A stretch of 64,000 nucleotides of DNA, from contig NZ_QAVX01000015.1 in the NCBI RefSeq assembly GCF_003121485.1, positions 27,703 to 91,702 on the forward strand, in the 5' to 3' direction. The notes beneath the pieces were generated by a model that was not told the DNA's origin, did no database searches, and was given only the letters and a program-made list of their open reading frames with translations. Shown piece after piece: positions 25,587 to 33,432 of this stretch; position 1 is the first letter of the stretch, and the number at the start of each line of letters is the position of its first letter. The DNA comes from Dyella sp. C11. Lineage in GTDB: Bacteria > Pseudomonadota > Gammaproteobacteria > Xanthomonadales > Rhodanobacteraceae. The position numbers were made by a program, and so were the translations under genes.

Positions 25587-26248
25587 AGGGTGACTCCGGC
25601 GGTGCGAGGCTCTTGTTGAGGAGTGCGGCCATGGATGGCCGCTTCTTGACCTTCGCGTTCATGGATGAACGCATCAATCAATGGCATGTGTTGCTGGAGA
25701 TAACCCAGCTGGTCGACGCCGTTGAGCAGGCAGTGACGGGCAAACGGTTCGAGCTGGAAGCGGATGTGGCCGCCGTCAGGCAGGGCGATCACCTGTTCCT
25801 TCACGTCGATGGACAGCTCAATGCCCGGGTGTTCGATCAGCCAGCGGTGCTCGGCTTCATCCAGCACGATGGCGAGCAGGCCGTTCTTCAGCGCGTTGTT
25901 GCGGAAGATGTCCGCGATCTCGCTGCACAGCACCGCCTGGATGCCGTAATCAAGCAGGGCCCACGGCGCGTGCTCGCGCGAGGAACCGCAACCGAAATTG
26001 CGACCGGCGACCAGGATGTGGCATCCACGCGCCTGCGGCTGGTTGAGCGGGAACGCCGGGGTGTCGCTGCCGTCGGCCTGGTAGCGCCAGTCGTTGAAGC
26101 ACAGCTTGCCCAGGCCAGCGCGCTCGGTAGTGGTAAGGAAGCGCGCCGGGATGATGCGGTCGGTGTCGATGTTCTCGTCCGGCAGCACGGCAGTGCGGGA
26201 GTGGAGGCGGGTGATGGGGCGCAGTAACGAACCTCCGAAGGACAACAC
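25583..26248 (-). CDS. leuD: 3-isopropylmalate dehydratase small subunit with repeat-derived tail
   Basis: 221 residues against ~201 in E. coli. LeuD landmarks: [40 protein letters not shown] and [15 protein letters not shown]. It forms the isomerase with LeuC. The final ~22 residues, [20 protein letters not shown], are encoded by a dispersed palindromic repeat also found at the ilvE 3' end. The leuB start lies within this tail. Confidence 0.95.
   Translation of the reverse strand: MLSFGGSLLRPITRLHSRTAVLPDENIDTDRIIPARFLTTTERAGLGKLCFNDWRYQADGSDTPAFPLNQPQARGCHILVAGRNFGCGSSREHAPWALLDYGIQAVLCSEIADIFRNNALKNGLLAIVLDEAEHRWLIEHPGIELSIDVKEQVIALPDGGHIRFQLEPFARHCLLNGVDQLGYLQQHMPLIDAFIHEREGQEAAIHGRTPQQEPRTAGVTL
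25618..25673. repeat. GAGTGCGGCCATGGATGGCC double-hairpin repeat within leuD 3' end
   Basis: Two palindromes, GCGGCCATGGATGGCCGC and GCGTTCATGGATGAACGC, are joined by TTCTTGACCTTC. The paired copy at 27857-27913 shares the first palindrome and linker almost exactly and has GTGGTCAGGGATGACCAC as the second. Both copies are translated. Confidence 0.9.
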
Positions 26249-26264
26249 GATGCGAAGCGCTTAA

Positions 26265-26312
26265 CTCCCTCTCCCCTCCGGGGAGAGGGTTGGGGTCAGG
26301 GGCGGGTGCTTG
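26265..26312. repeat. CTCCCTCTCCCC repeat in the leuC-leuD gap
   Basis: CTCCCTCTCCCCTCCGGGGA then GAGGGTTGGGGTCAGGGGCG is the same unit as at 398-448 and in trhO. It starts 16 bp before the leuD ATG on the operon strand. The rest of the 166-bp gap shows no gene. Confidence 0.88.
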
Positions 26313-26414
26313 CGGGCACGCCTATCGAAGCGTCGCTTGAAGAAGCAGTGAGGCCAGCGTGGGCCCGCTCCGGAGGCCCCGACCCGGCGCGGACCGGCAG
26401 TACACCCTAGGGCT

Positions 26415-27827
26415 TCATGCCGGCCCCAGCTCCCTGGTCTCACGCCGGGCGGCGATGCGACCCGCCACGGCAGAGGCTGCCGCCGTCGCCGGACTCGCCA
26501 GCACCGTGCGCGCCCCCTTGCCTTGGCGTCCTTCGAAATTGCGATTCGAGGTGCTCACCACCAGCTGCCCCGGCTGCGCGAAATCGCCATTCATCGCGAT
26601 GCACATCGAGCAACCCGGCTCGCGCCACTCGGCACCGGCAGCCTTGAACACGTGATGCAGGCCTTCGCTCTCCGCGTCGCGACGCACCGCTTCGGAGCCT
26701 GGCACCACCAGCATGCGCACGCCATCGGCGACGCGACGACCGCGCAGCACATGCGCCGCCTCGCGCAGATCCGACAGTCGCGAATTAGTGCAGCTGCCGA
26801 CGAACACCACGTCCACCGGCGTGCCCTGCATGGGCTTGCCCGCTTCGGCCTTCATGTAGTCGAGCGCGCGCTTTTCCTGCGGATTGCGTGCGGCCGGTAC
26901 CGGCTTGTCCATGGCGATTGCCATGCCCGGATGCGTGCCGTAGGTGACGGTGGGGCGGATCTTGCCAGCGTCGATGCGTACTTCGCGGTCGTACTCGGCG
27001 CCGTCGTCCGTGCGCAAGGATTTCCAGCGTGAAACGGCTTCATCCCATGCCTCGCCCTGCGGTGCGCGCGGACGACCCTTCAACCACGCGAAGGTGGTTT
27101 CGTCCGGCGCGATCAAGCCAGCGCGTGCGCCGGCTTCGATCGACATGTTGCACACCGTCATGCGCTCTTCCATCGACAGCTGTTCGATGGCCTTGCCGCG
27201 ATATTCGATGACGTAGCCAGTGCCGCCGTCCACGCCGATCTCGCCGATGATGTGCAGGATCAGATCCTTGGCGCCCACGCCAGCAGGCAGGTCGCCATCG
27301 ACATGGATCGCCAGCGTCTTGGCCTTGCGCTGGAGCAGGCACTGCGTGGCCATCACATGGCCCACTTCCGTGGTGCCGATGCCGAACGCCAGTGCGCCGA
27401 ACGCGCCGTGTGTGGAGGTATGGCTGTCGCCGCACACGATCGTCATGCCAGGCTGCGTCGCGCCCAGTTCGGGGCCGAACACATGGACGATGCCGCGGTC
27501 GCTGCTGTTCCAGCCATGCAGTTCCACGCCAAACTCTCTGCAGTTGGTTTCCAGCTGCGAGACCTGCGCTTTCGCCTCGGCGTTGGCGTAGGGACGCTCG
27601 CCATCGGTGCCCGGCGGCAGCGTGGGGGTGGAGTGGTCCAGCGTGGCCAGCATGCGATCCGGGCGACGCAGCTTCAGGCCGCGTTCGCGCAGCTCGCTGA
27701 AGGCCTGCGGCGAGGTGACTTCGTGCACCAGGTGCAGATCGATATAGAGAATCGCCGGCGTGTCGATGGATTCCGCAGCAACGACGTGGGCATCCCACAC
27801 TTTCTCGAACAGGGTCTTGGCGGTCAT
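26415..27827 (-). CDS. leuC: 3-isopropylmalate dehydratase large subunit
   Basis: 470 residues, aconitase superfamily. Visible are [17 protein letters not shown], the substrate loop [19 protein letters not shown], and the three [4Fe-4S] cysteines in [13 protein letters not shown] and [13 protein letters not shown], followed by [15 protein letters not shown]. With LeuD it isomerises 2- to 3-isopropylmalate. The ATG overlaps the ilvE stop (ATGA); a 166-bp repeat-bearing gap separates it from leuD. Confidence 0.97.
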   Translation of the reverse strand: MTAKTLFEKVWDAHVVAAESIDTPAILYIDLHLVHEVTSPQAFSELRERGLKLRRPDRMLATLDHSTPTLPPGTDGERPYANAEAKAQVSQLETNCREFGVELHGWNSSDRGIVHVFGPELGATQPGMTIVCGDSHTSTHGAFGALAFGIGTTEVGHVMATQCLLQRKAKTLAIHVDGDLPAGVGAKDLILHIIGEIGVDGGTGYVIEYRGKAIEQLSMEERMTVCNMSIEAGARAGLIAPDETTFAWLKGRPRAPQGEAWDEAVSRWKSLRTDDGAEYDREVRIDAGKIRPTVTYGTHPGMAIAMDKPVPAARNPQEKRALDYMKAEAGKPMQGTPVDVVFVGSCTNSRLSDLREAAHVLRGRRVADGVRMLVVPGSEAVRRDAESEGLHHVFKAAGAEWREPGCSMCIAMNGDFAQPGQLVVSTSNRNFEGRQGKGARTVLASPATAAASAVAGRIAARRETRELGPA

Positions 27828-28828
27828 GCCGTGGCTCCCAACGAAGCAGGCTGCTGGTGAGGAGTGCGGCCATGGATGGCCGCTTTTTGATCTTCGTGGT
27901 CAGGGATGACCACATCGGATACGGGCGTGAGCCAGCCCCACTGGTCAGTGGTGGTGCCATCAAACAAGCCGAAGACCGCCTTCTGCAGCGCGCGGGTGAC
28001 ATCGCCCGGACGACCCGCGCCCACCTGCTTGCGATCCACCGCGCGCACCGGCGTGATTTCCGCCGCGGTGCCGGTCATGAAGATTTCGTCGGCGGTGTAC
28101 AGCGCTTCGCGCGGCAGGTCGCGTTCTTCCACCGCCATACCGAGCTCGCCAGCGAGCGTGATGACGGATTCGCGCGTGATGCCAGCCAGGATGCCCGCGC
28201 TCGTCGGCGGCGTGAGCAGCTTGCCGTTCTTCACCAGGAACAGGGTTTCGCCGGCGCCTTCGCTCAGCAGGCCGTTGTGGCCCAGCGCGATGCCTTCGGC
28301 GTAGCCGCCGCGACGCGCTTCAAGCGCGATCAGCTGGCTGCTGAGGTAGTTGCCGCCGGCCTTGGCCCAGCTGGGAATGGTGTTGGGTGCGGGGCGATGC
28401 CACGAGGACACGCACACGTCGGCGCCGTGCTCGATCGCATCGCCGAGATAAGCGCCCCATTCCAGCGCCATGATGGCCACGTCCACCGGCGAATCCGTTT
28501 TCGGCAGCACGCCCAGGCCACCCGCGCCGCGGAACACGATGGGACGCACGTAGGCGGACTTCATGCGGTTGGCGCGGATCACTTCGTGACAGGCGGCGTT
28601 GATCTCGTCTTCGGTGTAGCCGACGTCGATCTCGTAGACGCGCGCGGATTCGAACAGGCGGCGCGTGTGGTCGGCGAGGCGGAAATAGGCGGGGCCCTGC
28701 GGCGTGGCGTAGACGCGTTCGCCTTCGAAGACCGAGGAACCGTAGTGCAGCGCGTGGGTGCTGACGTGGACCGTGGCCTCGGTCCAGGGTTTGATCTGGC
28801 CGTTGTGCCAGAGGAATGGCGTGGTCAT
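27824..28828 (-). CDS. ilvE: Branched-chain amino acid aminotransferase with repeat-derived tail
   Basis: 334 residues, fold-type IV PLP enzyme. Landmarks: [16 protein letters not shown], the PLP lysine in [19 protein letters not shown] (Lys156) and [20 protein letters not shown]. The ATG at 28828 has AAGGAG 7 nt upstream, whereas the longer frame (to 28981) lacks conserved sequence. The last ~20 residues ([19 protein letters not shown]) derive from the same repeat as the leuD tail; E. coli IlvE has 309 residues. It catalyses the last step to Val, Ile and Leu. Confidence 0.95.
   Translation of the reverse strand: MTTPFLWHNGQIKPWTEATVHVSTHALHYGSSVFEGERVYATPQGPAYFRLADHTRRLFESARVYEIDVGYTEDEINAACHEVIRANRMKSAYVRPIVFRGAGGLGVLPKTDSPVDVAIMALEWGAYLGDAIEHGADVCVSSWHRPAPNTIPSWAKAGGNYLSSQLIALEARRGGYAEGIALGHNGLLSEGAGETLFLVKNGKLLTPPTSAGILAGITRESVITLAGELGMAVEERDLPREALYTADEIFMTGTAAEITPVRAVDRKQVGAGRPGDVTRALQKAVFGLFDGTTTDQWGWLTPVSDVVIPDHEDQKAAIHGRTPHQQPASLGATA
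27857..27913. repeat. GAGTGCGGCCATGGATGGCC double-hairpin repeat within ilvE 3' end
   Basis: First palindrome GCGGCCATGGATGGCCGC, linker TTTTTGATCTTC, second palindrome GTGGTCAGGGATGACCAC. It is the partner of the copy at 25618-25673 and is read in the same frame, giving the shared peptide AAIHGRTP. Confidence 0.9.
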
Positions 28829-28844
28829 TACATAACTCCTTGGA

Positions 28845-30437
28845 TCACAGGCTCGCGACCGCAGCCCGTTGTTGCACGGGTTGTTGTCGTTCGATGCGGT
28901 TGACGATGGCGAGCGCGGCATGCGCGGTCGCTTCGATGATGTCGGTGGAGATGCCCTGGCCACGCCAGTCGCGCTCGGCATGGCGCGCGGTGAGGTTGGC
29001 CTGGCCTTGCGCGTCGCCGCCCTCGCTCACGGCGCGCACCTGGAACTGCGTGACATCCAGCGTGGTGCCGGTGGCGCGTTCGATGGCGCGCAGCACGGCG
29101 TCCACCGGGCCATCGCCAATGGCGGCTTCGCCCACTTCGTGGCCGTTGTCGTGCGTCAATTTCACCGATGCGGACGCGCTGCCGCCCAGGTGCGAATTGG
29201 TGTTGAGCTGCACGATGCGCCAGGGGCCGGTCGCTTCCGGGTCCATGCCCAGCGCGATGGCTTCCAGGTCTTCGTCATGCACTTCACGCTTCTTGTCGGC
29301 CAGCACCTTGAAGCGGGTGAAGATGCTGTCCATCGCGGCGTCGTCCACCTCGTGGCCCAGGCCCTGCAGGCGCTGGCGCAACGCGTGGCGGCCGGAATGC
29401 TTGCCCAGCACCAGGCGCGTTTCGCCCATGCCGACATCCTGCGGACGCATGATTTCGTAGGTGCCGCGATGCTTGAGCATGCCGTGCTGGTGAATGCCGG
29501 ACTCGTGCGCGAACGCGTTCTCGCCGACCACGGCCTTGTTGCGCGCCACGGATTGCCCCGTGAGCTGCGTCAGCAGGCGCGAAGCGGGATAGAGCTTGCG
29601 TGCATCGATGCCGGTGTCGACGCCGAAGTAAGCACCGCGCACTCGCAGCGCCATGACGATTTCTTCCATCGACGCATTGCCGGCGCGTTCGCCGATACCG
29701 TTGATGGTGCATTCCACCTGACGCGCGCCAGCGGCCACACCGGCGAGGCTGTTGGCCACCGCCATGCCCAGGTCGTCATGGCAGTGCGTGGAGAAGATCA
29801 CCTTGTCGGCGCCGCGCACATGCTGGCGCAGGTAGGTGATGCGTTCGGCCATTTCCACCGGTGTGGTGTAGCCCACGGTGTCCGGCACGTTCAGCGTGGT
29901 GGCGCCCGCGGCAACGGCGGCGCTGAATACTTCGACCAGGAACTCCGGTTCGGTACGCATGGCGTCTTCGGCGGAGAACTCCACCTCGTGCGCCAGCTTT
30001 CTCGCCCGTTCGATGGCGGCGCAGGCCGTATCGATCACCTGCTGTTTGCTCATGTTGAGCTTGTGCTCGCGATGCAGAGGGCTGGTGGAGAGGAACAGGT
30101 GCAGGCGCGAATGACGCGCCGGCTCCAGCGCGCGGCCGCAGGCGTCGATGTCGCCATCGTTGCAGCGGGCGAGGCCGCACACCGTCGGGCCGCGCAACAC
30201 GCGGGCGATTTCGTTGACCGAGGCGAAATCATCCGGCGAAGCGCTGGGGAATCCCGCCTCGATGATGTCCACGCCGAGCGCTTCCAGCGCATGCGCCATG
30301 CGGAGTTTCGCGCGGCGATCCATCGAAAAGCCGGGCGCCTGCTCGCCGTCGCGCAGGGTGGTGTCGAAAATGCGCACGCGTTCGGCGGCTACGTCGCCCA
30401 CGTCGCTGCTCTCGTTGCTGGATTGATCGGGGGTCAT
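28845..30437 (-). CDS. leuA: 2-isopropylmalate synthase
   Basis: 530 residues. TIM-barrel part: RVRIFDTTLRDGEQAPGFSM near residue 21-40, VDIIEAGFPSASPDDF, and the metal-binding FSTHCHDDLGMAVANSLAG. The C-terminal ~130 residues form the LeuA dimer regulatory domain that gives leucine feedback inhibition. It condenses acetyl-CoA with 2-oxoisovalerate. The ATG at 30437 is preferred because GGAG lies 6 nt upstream; MEPKMTPD at 30449 is the alternative. It is the first structural gene of the superoperon, 116 bp after the leader-peptide stop. Confidence 0.96.
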   Translation of the reverse strand: MTPDQSSNESSDVGDVAAERVRIFDTTLRDGEQAPGFSMDRRAKLRMAHALEALGVDIIEAGFPSASPDDFASVNEIARVLRGPTVCGLARCNDGDIDACGRALEPARHSRLHLFLSTSPLHREHKLNMSKQQVIDTACAAIERARKLAHEVEFSAEDAMRTEPEFLVEVFSAAVAAGATTLNVPDTVGYTTPVEMAERITYLRQHVRGADKVIFSTHCHDDLGMAVANSLAGVAAGARQVECTINGIGERAGNASMEEIVMALRVRGAYFGVDTGIDARKLYPASRLLTQLTGQSVARNKAVVGENAFAHESGIHQHGMLKHRGTYEIMRPQDVGMGETRLVLGKHSGRHALRQRLQGLGHEVDDAAMDSIFTRFKVLADKKREVHDEDLEAIALGMDPEATGPWRIVQLNTNSHLGGSASASVKLTHDNGHEVGEAAIGDGPVDAVLRAIERATGTTLDVTQFQVRAVSEGGDAQGQANLTARHAERDWRGQGISTDIIEATAHAALAIVNRIERQQPVQQRAAVASL

Positions 30438-30471
30438 CTTTGGCTCCATTGGCACGCGCCGTTGGGGCAAC

Positions 30472-30503
30472 AAAAAACCCCGCATCCGTTTCCGGGTGCG
30501 GGG
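30472..30503 (-). terminator. Attenuator terminator of the leu-ilv superoperon
   Basis: CCCCGCATCCG (30478-30488) and CGGGTGCGGGG (30493-30503) form an 11-bp stem with one G-T pair and a 4-nt loop. In the minus-strand transcript it is followed by six Us (A6 at 30472-30477). It stands between the leader-peptide stop (30553) and the leuA SD, the position of a transcription attenuator. Confidence 0.92.
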
Positions 30504-30552
30504 TTTTGAGTTGGGTATCTAGGTTGGTTTTGCTTTACCTGGACACACGCCC

Positions 30553-30690
30553 TCAGCCCGCACCTCCGTTGGTAATAAGGAGTACGAGTACAAGGGCAAG
30601 AAGGAGGTTGTTGCGAAGGCGCAGCACGCCGACGTTGGTCGGGGGACCAATGGGTTCGGCGATGCGATCGTGGCTGTTGCGCTGCGACAT
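30553..30690 (-). CDS. leu/ilv operon leader peptide
   Basis: A 45-codon ORF, ATG 30690 to TGA 30553. Residues 29-39 are LLLALVLVLLI: seven Leu, two Val and one Ile in eleven codons, followed by TNGGAG and the stop, then the terminator hairpin 50 nt downstream. This is the expected composition for ribosome-mediated attenuation in response to charged Leu, Val and Ile tRNA, as in E. coli ilvGMEDA and leuABCD leaders. No Shine-Dalgarno precedes the ATG; the predicted transcription start falls at or within two bases of it. Confidence 0.9.
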   Translation of the reverse strand: MSQRNSHDRIAEPIGPPTNVGVLRLRNNLLLALVLVLLITNGGAG

Positions 30691-30698
30691 GCAGACGA

Positions 30699-30727
30699 AC
30701 CTAACGGCCCGTCCGACAGGTTGTCAA
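30699..30727 (-). promoter_or_regulatory. Predicted promoter of the leu-ilv superoperon
   Basis: On the minus strand a perfect -35 TTGACA (30722-30727) is followed after 17 bp by TTAGGT (30699-30704). Only 8 nt separate this -10 from the leader-peptide ATG. An AT-rich segment (ATTTAAACATTTTCAAAAG) lies just upstream and may be an UP element. The -10 is weak, so the assignment rests on the -35 and spacing. Confidence 0.65.
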
Positions 30728-30836
30728 CAGTTTCTTTTGAAAATGTTTAAATCGTGTGTCGAACCACGCATTCGGACGTCCAGATGGCTGGACGTCTTAC
30801 GCGCGCACAACACGCACGCGCACGGCGTAGCGACGA

Positions 30837-31460
30837 TCAGCGCGAAGAGAGTGCGCCGAGATACAGCGAAAGTGCCTGTTGCAGCTGGTTTTGAGCGGAT
30901 TTACGCAGGGTGGCCGGTTGCTCGCTGTCGAGCGCGACTGCTGCTTTCATGAACTGCTGAACCACCATCGCTGCGGGGCGCAGTTCGCCAGCCGCGATGC
31001 CGGGCGCGTGAATCGCTACGATCTGGCTCAAGTAATCGCGCATGCGCTGGCGAATGGTGCGACCCAGCATGGATGGCAGCGACGGCGCCATCTCGGCCAG
31101 CACGGCGAAGGCCGGATGCTGTTTGCGGTAATCGACGAATGTGCGCACCAGCTTTGCCGCAAGTTCTTCCGTGGTCCAGTCCGGTGTCTGCGCCACCAGG
31201 CGTTCCATGCGCTCGTTCAGGCCGTTGGCGAGATTGGTGATCAATGCCTCGGCCAGCGCTTCCTTGGTGGGGAAAAACTGGTACAGCGAACCGATGGAAG
31301 CCTCCGCGCGGGCGGCGATCTCGGTCATGGTGGTGGCGTCGTAACCTTTTTCGACAAAGCAGTCGGAGGCGGCCGAAAGCAGCGCCGCCACGCGTTCGTG
31401 GCCACGGCGACGGCTGGGCGCGCGGGCGCCCGGGGTTGTGTTTTGTGAGGCCACCCTCAT
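30837..31460 (-). CDS. TetR/AcrR-family transcriptional regulator
   Basis: 207 residues. HTH at about 21-72: ERVAALLSAASDCFVEKGYD then TTMTEIAARAEASIGSLYQF..FPTKEALAEAL, the TetR signature. A C-terminal ligand domain follows, related to TetR_C members with VRTFVDYRKQHPAFAVLAEM. The ATG at 31460 has GGAG 3 nt before TTT-ATG; upstream in-frame codons cover repeats and the next gene. Two 16-bp palindromes (31445-31486) overlie the start, suggesting autoregulation. The divergent isochorismatase-family gene is a likely target. Confidence 0.9.
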   Translation of the reverse strand: MRVASQNTTPGARAPSRRRGHERVAALLSAASDCFVEKGYDATTMTEIAARAEASIGSLYQFFPTKEALAEALITNLANGLNERMERLVAQTPDWTTEELAAKLVRTFVDYRKQHPAFAVLAEMAPSLPSMLGRTIRQRMRDYLSQIVAIHAPGIAAGELRPAAMVVQQFMKAAVALDSEQPATLRKSAQNQLQQALSLYLGALSSR

Positions 31461-31486
31461 AAACTCCAATGTGAGGTTACCCTCAT
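31445..31486. promoter_or_regulatory. Two TetR-type palindromes flanking the regulator start
   Basis: GTGAGGCCACCCTCAT (31445-31460) and GTGAGGTTACCCTCAT (31471-31486) share 14 of 16 bases. Each has TGAGG/CCTCA arms around 4 bp. Centres are 26 bp apart. The first covers the start codon and first codons of the TetR gene; the second overlaps a -10-like TAATAT on the minus strand. They are candidate operators. Confidence 0.65.
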
Positions 31487-31544
31487 ATATTAGAGGTTTT
31501 CCGGACGACGTTGGGCGGTGCTTCGACCGGCCATCTTGCCTCAC

Positions 31545-31635
31545 CGTCATTCCCGCGAAAGCGGGAATCCAGCGACTTTTTCCGGCGTCCCTGCGCGTTG
31601 AAAGACACTGGATTCCCGCTTTCGCGGGAATGACG
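31545..31635. repeat. CGTCATTCCC hairpin repeat
   Basis: Left arm CGTCATTCCCGCGAAAGCGG..GAATCCAG and right arm ACTGGATTCCCGCTTTCGCG..GGAATGACG form a near-perfect inverted repeat. It lies between the divergent TetR gene and the isochorismatase-family gene (the gap is 31461-31716). Confidence 0.92.
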
Positions 31636-31716
31636 ATGAGGGGAATACCCGTCGCACAACGCCTGACCGCACGGCCCATCCCTACGTTTTCAACCCCGCA
31701 CTCGTGGAGCTTCCCC

Positions 31717-32286
31717 ATGGAAAAGCTAGATCCCCGCACCACCGCTCTTGTCCTGATCGACCTGCAGAAGGGCATCGCTCCCTTTGCTGGCGGCCCGCAC
31801 ACCAGCGCCGAGGTGAACGAGCGCGCCGGCCGCCTCGCCGCCCGTTTCCGTGAACTGAAGGCGCCGGTGGTACTGGTGCGCGTGGGCTGGTCGAAGGATG
31901 CCGGCGACATGCTGCATCCGGTGACCGACGAGACGCCGCGCAACTTCACGCTGCCCGACAACTGGATGGAGTACGCCGACGAGCTCAACGTGACCGATGG
32001 CGACATCCATATCGTCAAGCGCCAGTGGGGCGCGTTCCATGGCACCGAGCTGGAACTGCAGCTGCGCCGTCGTGGCATCACGCAGATCGTGCTGGGCGGC
32101 GTGTCCACCAACATTGGCGTGGAATCGACCGCGCGCAACGCCTTCGAGCTGGGCTTCAACCAGGTGCTGGTGGAAGACGCCATGAGCTCCAGCGACGCCG
32201 ATCACCACCGCTTTGCCGTGGAAAACATCTTCCCGCGCCTGGGCCGCGTGCGCTCGACCGAGCAGGTGCTTGCCGCGCTGGCCTGA
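31717..32286 (+). CDS. Isochorismatase-family hydrolase lacking the usual catalytic Cys
   Basis: 189 residues with the isochorismatase fold: ALVLIDLQKG (Asp15), HIVKRQWGAFHGTEL (Lys101) and LGGVSTNIGVESTARNAFELGF. Asp and Lys of the usual D-K-C triad are present, but the Cys position holds Gly134 (STNIGVES). In this superfamily, Gly or Ala there is typical of isochorismatase-type enzymes that do not form a covalent adduct, unlike nicotinamidases. The substrate is unknown. GGAG precedes the ATG by 7 nt. Divergent TetR gene upstream. Confidence 0.85.
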   Translation: MEKLDPRTTALVLIDLQKGIAPFAGGPHTSAEVNERAGRLAARFRELKAPVVLVRVGWSKDAGDMLHPVTDETPRNFTLPDNWMEYADELNVTDGDIHIVKRQWGAFHGTELELQLRRRGITQIVLGGVSTNIGVESTARNAFELGFNQVLVEDAMSSSDADHHRFAVENIFPRLGRVRSTEQVLAALA

Positions 32287-32393
32287 AGAGGCTTCGACGA
32301 AAAAGTGGGGCGGGCGTTCAGCGGCCCGCCTCGCTTGGTTCGCGGCTGCAAAGGCCGTTACTCTCCGGCGAACGGACAAGCGGGAGAGCGAAC

Positions 32394-33185
32394 ATGGTGA
32401 TGAAGCGCGCGGGTTGGTTGGCGGCCGTGATGCTGCTGGGCATGGTCTCGGCATCGCATGCGTCCGACGCACACTTCGTCGCCAGCGAGGTGACGGTGAA
32501 CGGTCACCGCTATCCCTTCCAGGTGTTCGTGCCCCGCGACTGGACGGCGAATCGTTCGTGGCCGGTGGTGCTGTTCCTGCATGGCAGCGGCGAGCGGGGC
32601 AACGACAACGAAGCCCAGCTCAAGCAAGGCCTGCCGCCGTGGCTCGACAAGCATGGCGCGGATTTCCCCGCGGTCGTGGTGGCCCCGCAGGCACCGGACG
32701 ACACGGTGTGGAGCGGCGAGGTGGAACGCGCTGCCGTGGCCGCGCTCGAAAAGAGCATCGCCACCTACCACGGCGATCGTTCGCGGCTTTACCTCACCGG
32801 CCTCTCGATGGGCGGCTACGGTGTGTGGCAGGTCGCGGTGGACCATCCGGGCATGTTTGCCGCCGCTGCGCCCATTTGCGGCGGCATTGTCGGGCTGGAC
32901 GACATGCCGGAGCTGAAGGTTTACGGTGTGCCCAAGGGTGCCGACCCGTACGCCTGGGTGGCCAGCAAGGTGAAGCCCACGCCGGTGTGGATCTTCCATG
33001 GCGCTTTGGACGACCAGGTGCCTCCGGCCGATTCGCGCGCGATGAACAAGGCGCTCACCGCTTCCGGCGACGAAGTGCGTTACACGGAATTTCCGGGTGT
33101 GAACCACGGTTCCTGGGTGCCCACTTACGATTCGCCGGAGCTCTGGCCCTGGATGTTTTCGCACACGAAGGACGGCGCAGGCTGA
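32394..33185 (+). CDS. Secreted alpha/beta hydrolase (PHB-depolymerase/esterase-like)
   Basis: 263 residues. Signal peptide MVMKRAGWLAAVMLLGMVSA followed by SHA-SD. Mature protein: VVLFLHGSGERGNDNEAQL (oxyanion region), nucleophile elbow GLSMGGYGVW, acid in FHGALDDQVPP and His in PGVNHGSWVP. This is the layout of predicted peptidase / phospholipase-carboxylesterase proteins (LpqC-like) that act in the periplasm or outside. GGGAGAG lies 5 nt before the ATG. Natural substrate unknown; it precedes the glucan locus but is separated by 247 bp containing the LacI-gene promoter. Confidence 0.85.
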   Translation: MVMKRAGWLAAVMLLGMVSASHASDAHFVASEVTVNGHRYPFQVFVPRDWTANRSWPVVLFLHGSGERGNDNEAQLKQGLPPWLDKHGADFPAVVVAPQAPDDTVWSGEVERAAVAALEKSIATYHGDRSRLYLTGLSMGGYGVWQVAVDHPGMFAAAAPICGGIVGLDDMPELKVYGVPKGADPYAWVASKVKPTPVWIFHGALDDQVPPADSRAMNKALTASGDEVRYTEFPGVNHGSWVPTYDSPELWPWMFSHTKDGAG

Positions 33186-33364
33186 CGTCAGCTTCACTTC
33201 GCTAACCCTTTCCCTACCGAAATTTTAGCGATCGATGTTGCACTGCCGTATGGCCTGATGCTGCGTCGACCGCTTTACCGTGCGCGGCTACGGCAAGTTC
33301 TTCCGTCGTTGGCTTTTGCGGTGCAGCGAAAAACCGCCGAAAACGTCCCTTTACAAGTTTTGAT

Positions 33365-33376
33365 GAAAACGTTTAC
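33365..33376. promoter_or_regulatory. LacI-family operator-like site upstream of the regulator gene
   Basis: GAAAACGTTTAC differs by one base from the palindrome GTAAACGTTTAC found (exactly or with one mismatch) at 34531-34546 and 43330-43345. It lies ~57 bp before the lacI-family GTG start, suitable for autoregulation. The rest of the gap 33186-33432 shows no gene. Confidence 0.65.
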
Positions 33377-33432
33377 GTTCCGCCGCAACGCGCTGGGGGA
33401 GCGCCGCTGATTGCCGTGTCCCGGGAGCTGAT

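Noticed and set aside
30541..30690. Possible leucine or T-box riboswitch upstream of leuA
   Set aside because: The Leu/Val/Ile-rich leader ORF and terminator explain the region as a peptide attenuator; no T-box sequence is seen.
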